Source: Shouchella hunanensis
GTDB lineage: Bacteria > Bacillota > Bacilli > Bacillales > Bacillaceae_D
DNA length: 64,000 nt
Assembly (NCBI RefSeq): GCF_028735875.1
Contig: NZ_CP117834.1
Span: 3,832,001 to 3,896,000 of the forward strand
Reading direction: 5' to 3'
Of the stretch, positions 27,507 through 35,997 are shown in pieces. The notes below the pieces were generated by a model. That model had not been told where the DNA came from. It searched no databases and saw nothing but the letters and a program-made list of their open reading frames with translations. The number at the start of each line of letters is the position of its first letter. Within the stretch, counting starts at the first letter, position 1. Both the position numbers and the translations under genes were made by a program.

Positions 27507-27750
27507 GAGCGATCAATTCTTTCGGGATAAGTGACCATGCCCGTTCCATTGATTGCTCAATCTCTGCCTCTAACTTTACAATCTCTTCGTCTAAGTCTTC
27601 TGGCTGAACACCTAACTCTTCTAGTTCTTCAAGCAAGCGCTTCTTTTGATTCTCTAATTCTTCTAATTTTGCTTCTGCTCGATAACGCAGATCTTTTGCT
27701 TTATCAATGGCTTGCTTCATTTTATCTAAATCTTGCTCAACTTGTTTCAT
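27499..27750 (-). CDS. Small coiled-coil protein within the Mre11/Rad50-like operon
   Basis: This 83-residue, highly charged, all-helical protein (DKAKDLRYRAEAKLEELENQ and later EELEELGVQPEDLDEEIVKLEAE) has a break around GVQPED, suggesting a helical hairpin. I recognise no known domain. Its ATG overlaps the TGA of the N-terminal Rad50 half as ATGA, with AGGAGGAG just upstream. Its stop overlaps the GTG of the C-terminal half. It probably supplies part of the descending coil or an accessory arm of the split ATPase. Confidence 0.75.
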   Translation of the reverse strand: MKQVEQDLDKMKQAIDKAKDLRYRAEAKLEELENQKKRLLEELEELGVQPEDLDEEIVKLEAEIEQSMERAWSLIPKELIARD

Positions 27751-29180
27751 TTTGACTCCTCCTTCTGCTTTATTGGTTGTCCACATGTGGGACAAAGATT
27801 TAACGCGCTTAATGCCTCCGTATAACGTGCAACTTGTTCTTGTTCTTGTTGTTTGGAATGCGCTACAAACGCAGCCCCTTCTTCTAAACGCTTCTTTAAA
27901 AGCGTAATCTTTTCTTGGTAACGTGAAAGCACTTGCGTGCGTTCAAATGTTTGCGAAACACTTTCCGCTAGCGGATACGCTTGTAACACCGTATGTGCAA
28001 GCTGCTTTCGCTTTAATAACTCATTCTCTTCGTCAGTTGTTTTTTGCAGCCATTCTAAACGTTCTCGTAACTGTTGGGTTTTCATTACTTTCTTGCGTAA
28101 ATCCGTTACGTGTTCCTCATTAAACGATTGTAAAAAGTGTGTTCGCTCTAAGTGGCCTTTCAATGCCGCTATATTCTCTGTCACGTTTTCCTTATTCTTC
28201 TTAAGCCGCTGTAAATGGAGCGTCTGGGTCACCTTATTTGCTAATGCTTTCGCCAGCTGGTCAACCTCGTCAATCGACTCCGTTTTCGTAAGCCATGTCT
28301 GACAGGTTGAAAGGTCCTTTGAAATACGTTGCCACTCACTTTGGACAGAAGAAAGCTGATAGCGCTTTGCTGTTAATTGCTGTAATTTTAAAAATAGCAA
28401 CTCCCATGTATTTAGATCTTTTACCTTACGAATGGTTTGATCCAGTTGACTTTTTTGACCATTCAATTGCTTAAACTGTTCACTTAAACGTTTTAGTACT
28501 TGAACCTTTTGTGCATGTTCCTTTACTCGTTCAAGTAAACGAAAACCTTCGTCTAATTGCTGCTTTGCTTGATCAAGAGGCTTGAATGGTTCCAGTTCTT
28601 TCGCTGCTGCTTCTAATTCTTGTTCTTTCCATTTCACCCTTTGTGTTAGCTGTGAAACGTCTTTTGATGTATCACGAATTGCCATATCTAAATAATGAGC
28701 TCCACTCATTCTACCAATGGTTTTCGCTCGTATTGAACCGGTTTGTTCCAGTAAAAACGGTCCTTCTAATTGTTGAGCAATTTGCAGCTGCCACTCATGA
28801 TCGGCATCAATTCGAAACGGTCGCATTTGATGAGCGTTTAAGACTTCCTCTGGTACCGACGAACCGAAACCTTCCAATACGAGATCATCTTGACCCTTTT
28901 TTTTAATGATATAGCGGTTCTTCGATGACGTCCGTTCACGCACAAGTGTATGACCGTTTTCAAATTCAATTGTCACCCGTACAAAGTCCGCCCCGACTTT
29001 TAAAAAATCTGTCCCTCGTGGTTGATTAAAAAGTGCCCAGCGAACCCCTCTTAACACCGCTGTTTTACCACTATCTGATTGTCCGACAACAACGTTTAAA
29101 CCTTTGGATAAAGAAACCATTGTATCTAAATGAGATTGAAAATTCTCAAGCCGGACGGAAACCATTTTACTCAGTTTCAT
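27747..29180 (-). CDS. Rad50/SbcC-type ATPase, N-terminal half with zinc hook
   Basis: The 477-residue chain starts with the Rad50 N-lobe: VSVRLENFQSHLDT, Walker A VVVGQSDSGKTAVLRG (about 32-45) and FLKVGADFVRVTIEFENG. From about residue 175 it is a long coiled coil. It ends in NLCPTCGQPIKQKEESK, a CPTC zinc hook ten residues before the end of the protein. A full Rad50 would continue into a return coil and the Walker B half; here those are in the next two genes. The ATG at 29180 has GGGAG upstream and overlaps the nuclease gene by 14 bases. I infer a split Rad50 that joins through the hook and works with the Mre11-like nuclease. Confidence 0.82.
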   Translation of the reverse strand: MKLSKMVSVRLENFQSHLDTMVSLSKGLNVVVGQSDSGKTAVLRGVRWALFNQPRGTDFLKVGADFVRVTIEFENGHTLVRERTSSKNRYIIKKKGQDDLVLEGFGSSVPEEVLNAHQMRPFRIDADHEWQLQIAQQLEGPFLLEQTGSIRAKTIGRMSGAHYLDMAIRDTSKDVSQLTQRVKWKEQELEAAAKELEPFKPLDQAKQQLDEGFRLLERVKEHAQKVQVLKRLSEQFKQLNGQKSQLDQTIRKVKDLNTWELLFLKLQQLTAKRYQLSSVQSEWQRISKDLSTCQTWLTKTESIDEVDQLAKALANKVTQTLHLQRLKKNKENVTENIAALKGHLERTHFLQSFNEEHVTDLRKKVMKTQQLRERLEWLQKTTDEENELLKRKQLAHTVLQAYPLAESVSQTFERTQVLSRYQEKITLLKKRLEEGAAFVAHSKQQEQEQVARYTEALSALNLCPTCGQPIKQKEESK

Positions 29181-30156
29181 CACGCTCCCATCGCTCTTCT
29201 ATAAGCGTCATTCGCCTCAACGCCTCTTCTCTTACTTTTTCTTCCACATTGGACATGGCTGCGATTTCACGAATGATTTCACCCATTTGTAGCGTTTCAA
29301 AATTCGCTTTTTCTTTTACTTGCTGTACGAAGGCATGGAGCTTTTCCTCTTGATGGCTCGCTTTTTCTACGTAAGATCGATCTAAAACAGCTTCACCTTT
29401 TTGTGCTTTCAACTGTATCTCTTTCAACCTAATTCCAGATTCGTCTACTTCACCAAGGATGACAGTCGGCATCCGCTCTATTTCTGTCCAATGGTTGTTT
29501 ATTCGTGCTAGTGCACCTGGGTTGCAAATTAATGTACCGTCTTTTTCCTTAATGCCAAAACCACTATGAAAATGACCAGTGAAAATGACGTCTGCGGTTG
29601 TTCCCCAAATATGGTCAATTAATGTGTGGGGCACCCCTTCTGGTAGCGCTCTTTCAACGAGCATACTATGAACAAGGTGAATCATGTATGTAGCATCAGT
29701 TTCATTAACAGGGTAATAATCAAGCTTTGGGTCCCGTTGATCAAGGTCATAGTGGTAAGGTTGCCCAGATAGCTGAACCCGAACACCCTCTTTTTCTACT
29801 AAAACTGGTTGATCTGGGTGAATAAGGGTCATAATGCCAAAAGCATCAAGAAGCCCTAGCATCGTCCGTGTTACAGTTAAAGGATTATGCCCAAATGTGT
29901 CGTGATTGCCAGCTATCGCATAAATAGGTGCTTTCGCCTTTCTAAATAACTGCGCAAACTGCCCAACTGTGCTCGGCGACAAATCAGGTCGGTCGAACAC
30001 ATCTCCACCATGGAGTAAAAAATCCACCTGATGCTCGTTAGCCAAAGCCATTACTTGATCAATTTTATCTTTAATAGTATCAGGAAACGAGTCTAAACGA
30101 TTTTTCGGGGTCGTACCACGTATATGCGTATCAGTAAAGTAAAGGAATGATATCAT
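29167..30156 (-). CDS. Mre11/SbcD-type nuclease
   Basis: This 329-residue metallophosphoesterase has all Mre11 motifs: D9 and H11 in FTDTHIRG, GDVFD (51-55), AGNHD (82-86), H163 in LVHSML and GHFH (194-197), so it should bind two metals and cut DNA ends. The C-terminal part (about 245-329) is helical and charged and could contact the ATPase coil. GAAGGA lies six bases before the ATG. It is the first gene after the recA terminator and heads four overlapping genes. It is closer in organisation to phage gp46/gp47-like pairs than to chromosomal sbcDC; that comparison is from memory of the families. Confidence 0.85.
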   Translation of the reverse strand: MISFLYFTDTHIRGTTPKNRLDSFPDTIKDKIDQVMALANEHQVDFLLHGGDVFDRPDLSPSTVGQFAQLFRKAKAPIYAIAGNHDTFGHNPLTVTRTMLGLLDAFGIMTLIHPDQPVLVEKEGVRVQLSGQPYHYDLDQRDPKLDYYPVNETDATYMIHLVHSMLVERALPEGVPHTLIDHIWGTTADVIFTGHFHSGFGIKEKDGTLICNPGALARINNHWTEIERMPTVILGEVDESGIRLKEIQLKAQKGEAVLDRSYVEKASHQEEKLHAFVQQVKEKANFETLQMGEIIREIAAMSNVEEKVREEALRRMTLIEERWERDETE

Positions 30157-30218
30157 ACTATATCCTTCGTTCCTTTCGTTGTTAAACTATTTCTTTCTTT
30201 AAAGGGTACCATTATGAT

Positions 30219-30254
30219 AAAAGACTTTCCTTTTAAAAAACAGGAAAGTCTTTT
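30219..30254 (-). terminator. Intrinsic terminator of recA
   Basis: AAAAGACTTTCCT (30219-30231) and AGGAAAGTCTTTT (30242-30254) form a 13-bp stem. It is followed on the minus strand by TTTTATC. It separates recA from the nuclease operon. Confidence 0.92.
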
Positions 30255-30262
30255 GGCTATTA

Positions 30263-31312
30263 CTATTTTAAATCTAGAGGAACATCTTCAAAAGATTCTT
30301 TATCAGCTTCTTCTACTTTTACTTCTCCATCAAGATTGTGCTCATCACGAATTTTCCGTTCGATTTCAGCTGTAATCTCCACGTTTTCTTTTAGGAATTG
30401 TTTCGAGTTCTCACGACCTTGACCTAAGCGATCACCGTTGTAAGAATACCACGCACCACTCTTATCCACAATCTCTAAATCCGTAGCAATATCAAGAATG
30501 GATCCTTCTCTTGAAATTCCTTCGCCATACATAATATCCACTTCAGCAAGGCGGAATGGAGGCGCTACTTTGTTTTTCACTACTTTAATTTTGGTACGGT
30601 TTCCGACAATATCGTTTCCTTGTTTCAGTGCCTCAGCCCGTCGCACTTCTAAACGAACAGAAGAATAGAACTTAAGCGCACGTCCACCTGGAGTTGTTTC
30701 GGGGTTTCCGAACATCACGCCGACTTTTTCACGAATTTGATTGATAAAGACCGCTACGGTTTTCGATTTGTTAATTGCGCCAGATAGTTTTCTTAACGCT
30801 TGCGACATCAAACGAGCCTGCAAGCCGACGTGAGAATCTCCCATTTCGCCTTCAATCTCTGCTTTCGGAACAAGAGCAGCGACACTATCAATAACAATCA
30901 TATCCAGAGCGCCACTTCGTACAAGCGCCTCAGCGATTTCTAATGCTTGTTCGCCTGTGTCAGGTTGAGACAGAAGCAATTCGTCTACATTTACACCAAG
31001 TTTACCAGCATAAACAGGGTCTAAAGCGTGCTCTGCATCAATAAATGCAGCTTGACCACCTTGACGTTGTACTTCAGCAATAGCGTGAAGAGCAACTGTC
31101 GTTTTACCAGAAGACTCTGGTCCGTAAACTTCAATAACTCTACCTTTTGGATAGCCACCAACACCTAAAGCAATATCTAAAGCTAGTGCACCACTTGAAA
31201 CGGTTGAGATTCGTTGCTCCGCTCTCTCTCCTAATTTCATGACAGAACCTTTACCAAACTGCTTTTCGATCTGGCGTAAGGCCATATCTAACGCTTGTTT
31301 CCGATCACTCAT
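30263..31312 (-). CDS. recA: Recombinase RecA
   Basis: RecA forms filaments on single-stranded DNA for strand exchange and triggers LexA cleavage. The 349-residue protein has Walker [14 protein letters not shown] (about 63), [13 protein letters not shown] for Walker B, loop L1 ([16 protein letters not shown]) and L2 ([22 protein letters not shown]). AAAGGAG precedes the ATG. It has its own SOS promoter and terminator and is separated from cinA by a helicase gene, unlike the usual cinA-recA pair. Confidence 0.99.
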   Translation of the reverse strand: MSDRKQALDMALRQIEKQFGKGSVMKLGERAEQRISTVSSGALALDIALGVGGYPKGRVIEVYGPESSGKTTVALHAIAEVQRQGGQAAFIDAEHALDPVYAGKLGVNVDELLLSQPDTGEQALEIAEALVRSGALDMIVIDSVAALVPKAEIEGEMGDSHVGLQARLMSQALRKLSGAINKSKTVAVFINQIREKVGVMFGNPETTPGGRALKFYSSVRLEVRRAEALKQGNDIVGNRTKIKVVKNKVAPPFRLAEVDIMYGEGISREGSILDIATDLEIVDKSGAWYSYNGDRLGQGRENSKQFLKENVEITAEIERKIRDEHNLDGEVKVEEADKESFEDVPLDLK

Positions 31313-31401
31313 TCTTCCATCTCCTTTAAATCATCTTCATGTATTGTTGAGACATATAACGTTATCTGTCTTGTTTCATCGTTAGCTATTGTTCTTGTTC
31401 T

Positions 31402-31453
31402 ATCATACCTCTTTTTTCATCGTTTGCCAATAGGTTTTACGAACATTTATTCG
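31402..31453 (-). promoter_or_regulatory. recA promoter with LexA box
   Basis: On the minus strand TTGGCA (31425-31430) and TATGAT (31402-31407) are 17 bases apart. A LexA box CGAACATTTATTCG (31440-31453), one change from consensus, lies just upstream of the -35. The leader of about 85 bases carries no evident structure. Confidence 0.8.
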
Positions 31454-31467
31454 GTTTTTTTCAATAG

Positions 31468-31497
31468 AAAAAGATCGGGGGCACAACCCGATCTTTC
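31468..31497 (-). terminator. Intrinsic terminator of the deaD-like gene
   Basis: AAAGATCGGG pairs with CCCGATCTTT around a short loop. TTTTTC follows on the minus strand. The recA LexA box lies 15 bases beyond it. Confidence 0.88.
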
Positions 31498-31500
31498 TTC

Positions 31501-33117
31501 TTATGAACGGCGACCTGCAGCATGAGGACGACGCTCACGCTTAGGACGAGGCTTCGCCGGCTCTAAATTCACTCTAGCACCGTTGATTCTCGAATAGCGC
31601 AGACCTTCATATGCAAATGGTGCGCTCTCTTCAGGTACATCGACGAACGAGAAGTTATCAAAGATATCAATACGTCCAATCGTTTTCACTGGAATACCAA
31701 TTAAGCGACTAATTTCCTCACCAAGAATTTTCGGTGTTAAATTGACGTTACGGCCGACGTTAATAAAGAAACGAACCATTCCTTTTGCTCCACCTGTTTC
31801 ACCAAAGCTATAGCCCGCATCCTCACTTGCTGTTTCGGTCGAGAATTTCAGTTTTAGTAATGCAGAAATGATTTCTTTTGCGTCGACTTCTTCTTCTAAC
31901 ATTTGATCAGCGAGCGGACGGAATAATTCCATCTCTTTCCCACCTGATTCGATTGTTTCTTTAATCAAATTTTTCCATGATGTTTGTTGTTTTTCAACCA
32001 CATCTTCAATGGTTGGTACTTCTTGAGACGGGATGTACATTTTTATTTCTTTTTCAATTGAACGTAAGTGCTTCATTTCCCTTGGCGTCACAAGCGTAAT
32101 TGCTGCACCCGTCCGGCCTGCACGACCTGTACGACCAATGCGGTGAACATAACTCTCTGGATCTTGTGGAATATCGAAGTTAATAACGTGACTCACATTT
32201 TCTACATCAATTCCGCGAGCTGCTACATCTGTTGCGATTAAAAATTCAATAGAAGAATCGCGGAATTTTTTCATCACAACATCACGCTGAGACTGTGTAA
32301 GATCTCCATGTAAACCGTCTGCTAAATAACCTCTTGCCTGAAGTGCTTCTGTTAATTCGGCGACCCCTTTTTTTGTACGGCAGAATAAAATACCAAGATC
32401 AACATCATCGCTGTCAATGATTCGACAAAGGGAATCGATTTTATTACGCTCCAGCACTTTATAATACACTTGATTGATAGAAGGGGCGGTTACTTCTCCT
32501 TTATTAATCGTTACAGTAGCAGGATTGTTCATATAATTTCGTGATAGCTTACGAATTGCTGGTGGCATTGTTGCTGAGAAAAGAAGCGTTTGCCTTACAT
32601 CATTCACTTCTTTTAAAATCGCTTCAATGTCTTCAACAAACCCCATGTCAAGCATTTCATCCGCTTCATCAAGCACGACTGTATGAACCGATTGAAGCTT
32701 TAATGTGCCACGACGCAAGTGATCAAGCATTCGACCTGGTGTACCGATCACAATTTGTACACCTTGTTTTAACGCTTTAATTTGATGACCTATTGACTGC
32801 CCACCATAAATCGGTAGCGTGCGAATTGCTTTGTGCATAGACAATTTTTGTAGTTCACCAGCTACTTGAATAGCAAGCTCACGTGTCGGTGTTAAAATAA
32901 GTGCTTGAATCGCTCGATCACTTGTCACTTTGTCCACAACAGGAATACCAAAAGCCGCTGTTTTACCAGTTCCTGTTTGAGCCTGGCCAATGACGTCGCC
33001 TCCGGTAAGAATAGCCGGGATGGCTTTTTCTTGGATAGGAGATGGCTCTTCAAACCCCATCTCCTTAATTGCTTGTTTTACTTGGTCTGAAATCTCGAAG
33101 TCTGAAAAAAATGTCAT
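31501..33117 (-). CDS. DEAD-box RNA helicase with DbpA-type RNA-binding domain
   Basis: The two RecA-like helicase domains are complete: AQTGTGKT, PTRELAIQ, GTPGRMLDH, DEADEMLDMGF, SATM, and HRIGRTGRAGRTG. A linker leads to a C-terminal RNA-binding domain (about 445-520, MVRFFINVGRNVNLTPKILGEEI then FSFVDVP) of the DbpA/DeaD kind and a basic arginine-rich tail (PKRERRPHAAGRRS). It most resembles the DeaD/CsdA and YxiN-like group involved in ribosome assembly and cold adaptation. The start overlaps the cinA stop as ATGA. The position between cinA and recA is not that of B. subtilis. Confidence 0.9.
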   Translation of the reverse strand: MTFFSDFEISDQVKQAIKEMGFEEPSPIQEKAIPAILTGGDVIGQAQTGTGKTAAFGIPVVDKVTSDRAIQALILTPTRELAIQVAGELQKLSMHKAIRTLPIYGGQSIGHQIKALKQGVQIVIGTPGRMLDHLRRGTLKLQSVHTVVLDEADEMLDMGFVEDIEAILKEVNDVRQTLLFSATMPPAIRKLSRNYMNNPATVTINKGEVTAPSINQVYYKVLERNKIDSLCRIIDSDDVDLGILFCRTKKGVAELTEALQARGYLADGLHGDLTQSQRDVVMKKFRDSSIEFLIATDVAARGIDVENVSHVINFDIPQDPESYVHRIGRTGRAGRTGAAITLVTPREMKHLRSIEKEIKMYIPSQEVPTIEDVVEKQQTSWKNLIKETIESGGKEMELFRPLADQMLEEEVDAKEIISALLKLKFSTETASEDAGYSFGETGGAKGMVRFFINVGRNVNLTPKILGEEISRLIGIPVKTIGRIDIFDNFSFVDVPEESAPFAYEGLRYSRINGARVNLEPAKPRPKRERRPHAAGRRS

Positions 33118-34367
33118 TTACTACCATTTCTCCTTTTTAATTCGTCCAACAAATAGAAAAATCCATACTTAACCGCACGCATTCGTACGGCGTTTCTCCC
33201 ACCAGATAACGAAAGTGGAATGGTTCGTACAGGTTGTTGTGGGAAGGCAATGCCAATTACAACCGTTCCTGGCTCTAGGTTCCCTTGTTTTTCTGGTCCT
33301 GCTACTCCGGTAAAAGAGATGGCTACATCGGTTCGTAGTTTTTTTTGAATTCCTTGAGCCATTTCTGCTGCACATGCTTCACTCACTGCCCCGTAATCTT
33401 GGAGGGTTTGTGGAGATACACCGAGTAACGCGATTTTAGCTTCTTCTGTATAAGCCGTAATACTTCCTGTTAAGATCGATGATGCGCCTGGTAAGGCAAC
33501 GAGTTCACTGGCAAATAATCCGCCTGTAAGGCTTTCCGCACTGGCAACAGTAAGACCTTGTTCATGTAAGTAACGAGAAACTTCTTTAACGAGCGTTGTC
33601 TCATCATAGCCGTACAGATAATCTCCTACTCGATCTGTAATCAAAGACTCTGTTTCATCAAGTAATCGCTTAATTTCATTTTTGTCGGTATGCTTCACCG
33701 TCAACCTTAACTTCACTTCACCGTCACTTGCAAGTGGTGCAATTGTAGGGTTTTGCTGATTCTCAATAAGATCTTCTAGATCCGTTTCAAGTTGGGATTC
33801 ACCGATACCAAAAAAATGAAGCACGCGCGACGTAATAGACGCTTGATCGTTTGTTCCTAATAAGACAGGTAAAAACTCTTTTTCAAACATAGGTTTCATT
33901 TCACTTGGCGGTCCTGGTAATAAAACGATTCTTTTTTCATCAGCTAGTTGAACAACCATTCCTGGTGCCATACCATGACGATTAGCAAGAACATGAGCAC
34001 CTTCTATAACGTATGCTTGCTTTTTATTATTTGGTGTCATCGTCCGATTGTGTCGCTTAAAATATGCTTCAATATGATCAAGAGCATTTTGGTCATACAC
34101 AAGCTCGCGTTCACAAAACTTTGCAACCGTATCTTTTGTTAAATCATCTTTAGTCGGGCCTAACCCACCCGTTAAAATAAGCAAATCCGCACGAGCAAAC
34201 CCTTCACTGATCGTCTTATACAGTCGATCCGCATTATCACCAACCACTGTATGTGAATAAACGTCAACACCAACACTTGCAAGTTGTTTCGAAATGTATT
34301 GCCCATTTGTGTTGGCAATTTGGCCAAGCAACAACTCTGAACCAACAGCAATGATTTCCGCGTTCAT
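33114..34367 (-). CDS. cinA: Competence/damage-inducible protein CinA
   Basis: CinA of 417 residues has an N-terminal molybdopterin-binding-like domain (NAEIIAVGSELLLGQIANTNGQYI, LTGGLGPTKDD) and a C-terminal NMN/ADP-ribose-processing domain (SAESLTGGLFASELV, SGVAGP-like FTGVAGPEKQ). Roles are pyridine-nucleotide recycling and, in transformable Firmicutes, RecA recruitment. AGGGG precedes the ATG; it follows pgsA by 11 bases as in B. subtilis. Confidence 0.95.
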   Translation of the reverse strand: MNAEIIAVGSELLLGQIANTNGQYISKQLASVGVDVYSHTVVGDNADRLYKTISEGFARADLLILTGGLGPTKDDLTKDTVAKFCERELVYDQNALDHIEAYFKRHNRTMTPNNKKQAYVIEGAHVLANRHGMAPGMVVQLADEKRIVLLPGPPSEMKPMFEKEFLPVLLGTNDQASITSRVLHFFGIGESQLETDLEDLIENQQNPTIAPLASDGEVKLRLTVKHTDKNEIKRLLDETESLITDRVGDYLYGYDETTLVKEVSRYLHEQGLTVASAESLTGGLFASELVALPGASSILTGSITAYTEEAKIALLGVSPQTLQDYGAVSEACAAEMAQGIQKKLRTDVAISFTGVAGPEKQGNLEPGTVVIGIAFPQQPVRTIPLSLSGGRNAVRMRAVKYGFFYLLDELKRRNGSK

Positions 34368-34378
34368 AGGATCAACCC

Positions 34379-34957
34379 CTATACTGACTTTAGAATAATA
34401 TGTTTGTTTTTAACAAAATAATCAACGCCAGACCAAATCGTCAATATGGCTGCAACATAGAGCATTAAATCAGCGAACGGAAACGAAATCGCTGAGAAAG
34501 GAATGTTATGTAAGAGTGTCGCGATAATAGCAACCATTTGCGTTAAAGTCTTCCATTTCCCTAGGTTACTTGCCGCGATGACATCACCCTCAGCCGCTGC
34601 CACCAACCGAATGCCAGTCACAATAAATTCTCTACTAATAATAACAATCGCAATCCAAGCTGGAATAAGTTGAATCTCCACCAGCCCAATTAATGCAGCC
34701 GTTACGAGCAATTTATCCGCAAGTGGATCAATAAACTTACCAAAGCTTGTTATCAGATTTAATTTACGCGCGTAATAGCCATCAAGCCAATCCGTTCCAG
34801 CAGCAATGACAAAAATAAGCGCTGCAATGAGTAGCGATACAGCAATCGTATCATTAAACATTTCTAGCTCACCAAATGGTAAATCAACAAGCAAGAACAG
34901 CATGAATAGTGGAATTAAGCAAATCCGTGCGATTGTTATTTTGTTAGGTAAATTCAA
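34379..34957 (-). CDS. pgsA: CDP-diacylglycerol-glycerol-3-phosphate phosphatidyltransferase
   Basis: This membrane enzyme makes phosphatidylglycerophosphate for acidic phospholipids. The CDP-alcohol phosphotransferase motif is DWLDGYYARKLNLITSFGKFIDPLADK (about residues 56-82), with the metal-binding aspartates present. Several hydrophobic helices make up the rest of the 192 residues. TTG is the start with AAGGG upstream. It sits between ymfM and cinA. Confidence 0.95.
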   Translation of the reverse strand: MNLPNKITIARICLIPLFMLFLLVDLPFGELEMFNDTIAVSLLIAALIFVIAAGTDWLDGYYARKLNLITSFGKFIDPLADKLLVTAALIGLVEIQLIPAWIAIVIISREFIVTGIRLVAAAEGDVIAASNLGKWKTLTQMVAIIATLLHNIPFSAISFPFADLMLYVAAILTIWSGVDYFVKNKHIILKSV

Positions 34958-35040
34958 TTTCTTCCCTTCTTTCCAACTACGATAAGCGAATCCTTATTTA
35001 TTGTACCACAGTCACGTCCGTACTGAAAAAAAACGAACTC

Positions 35041-35073
35041 AAAAAAATGATTTCCGCCTGTAGACGGAAATCA
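35041..35073 (-). terminator. Intrinsic terminator of ymfM
   Basis: TGATTTCCG (35048-35056) pairs with CGGAAATCA (35065-35073), followed by T7 on the minus strand. pgsA therefore depends on another promoter or readthrough. Confidence 0.9.
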
Positions 35074-35076
35074 CGT

Positions 35077-35976
35077 TTATTCATTTTCAGATTCAAGCAA
35101 CACTTCAATTACTTGGACACTCGATGTATCTAAAAGATCAATTTCTAACCCATTCACAGTAAACGTATCCACTTCTGCACCGAACCCAATTCGAACGTAC
35201 AGAGATTCTAAATCTGTTACATCAGGTTCAAAGTCTTCGTTGAACGGTGGATAGTTTTGCTCTACCGTACCCGAGCCTTCATTTTCACGTAATTCAACAT
35301 ACGTACCTTCATCATTCATTTCAATTAATAGCGAATCAAATGAATCCGCATTCGTTAATGTATACGTTTTTGTCGTCGCGTCTTCATTTTCTAAAACGAG
35401 TTCTGGGTCAGCCCCATTATCTTCCGTATCACTATTCGCTTCTTCATCACCTTGAGCTTCATCTTCATCCGTCACGTCGCCTTCATCATTATCGGCTTCA
35501 TCTTCGTCGGCAGTTGGCCCATCATAAGAAGAACCTTCTTGTGGTTCTTCTGCTGTATTATCTGTATTCGAGCTATCTCCTGCAGTCCAAACGAAATAAA
35601 CAATGAGCGCAAGAACAATGACAATTAAGATCGGAACTAGAATCGTTCCAAGAGATCGATTTCCGCTTTTTGCTGGTGCTTTTTGTTTTGGAGGCTTTAC
35701 TCGCTCCGCTCGAGATGGTAAATCAACGCTTTCGCTTTGCGGGCTAGGAAGTTCATTCTTATACGTCGTTAATACTTCCTCTGCATTTAAGCCAACGGCT
35801 TCTGCATACGTCTTCACAAACGCCCTTGCATAGAAAATTCCTGGAAGCGTATCAAAATTCCCTTCTTCAATTGCCACTAAATAGCGCTTTTGGATCTTTG
35901 TTCGTTGCTGAAGATCATCAAGTGAAAGTTGTTTTTCTTCGCGATTTTCTTTTAAATAATTCCCTAGCTCTGACAT
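35077..35976 (-). CDS. ymfM: RodZ-like membrane protein YmfM
   Basis: The protein has an N-terminal HTH_25 domain (about 1-70), a basic linker, one membrane helix (about 109-131), a strongly acidic segment rich in D, E and N (about 135-195) and a C-terminal beta DUF4115-type domain. This is the RodZ layout, which links MreB filaments to the membrane for cell shape. The acidic region is external, as is common in alkaliphile surface proteins. AGGTAGG precedes the ATG. Confidence 0.88.
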   Translation of the reverse strand: MSELGNYLKENREEKQLSLDDLQQRTKIQKRYLVAIEEGNFDTLPGIFYARAFVKTYAEAVGLNAEEVLTTYKNELPSPQSESVDLPSRAERVKPPKQKAPAKSGNRSLGTILVPILIVIVLALIVYFVWTAGDSSNTDNTAEEPQEGSSYDGPTADEDEADNDEGDVTDEDEAQGDEEANSDTEDNGADPELVLENEDATTKTYTLTNADSFDSLLIEMNDEGTYVELRENEGSGTVEQNYPPFNEDFEPDVTDLESLYVRIGFGAEVDTFTVNGLEIDLLDTSSVQVIEVLLESENE

Positions 35977-35997
35977 CTTTACACCTACCTAGTAACG

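Noticed and set aside
27937-28302. Plus-strand frame inside the Rad50-like gene
   Set aside because: Antisense shadow of the coiled-coil coding region.
27499-29180. Rad50 gene broken by a simple frameshift
   Set aside because: Both junctions have proper start codons, one with a strong AGGAGGAG site, and the summed length is well below a full SbcC; I treat it as a real split, though a very old fission is likely.
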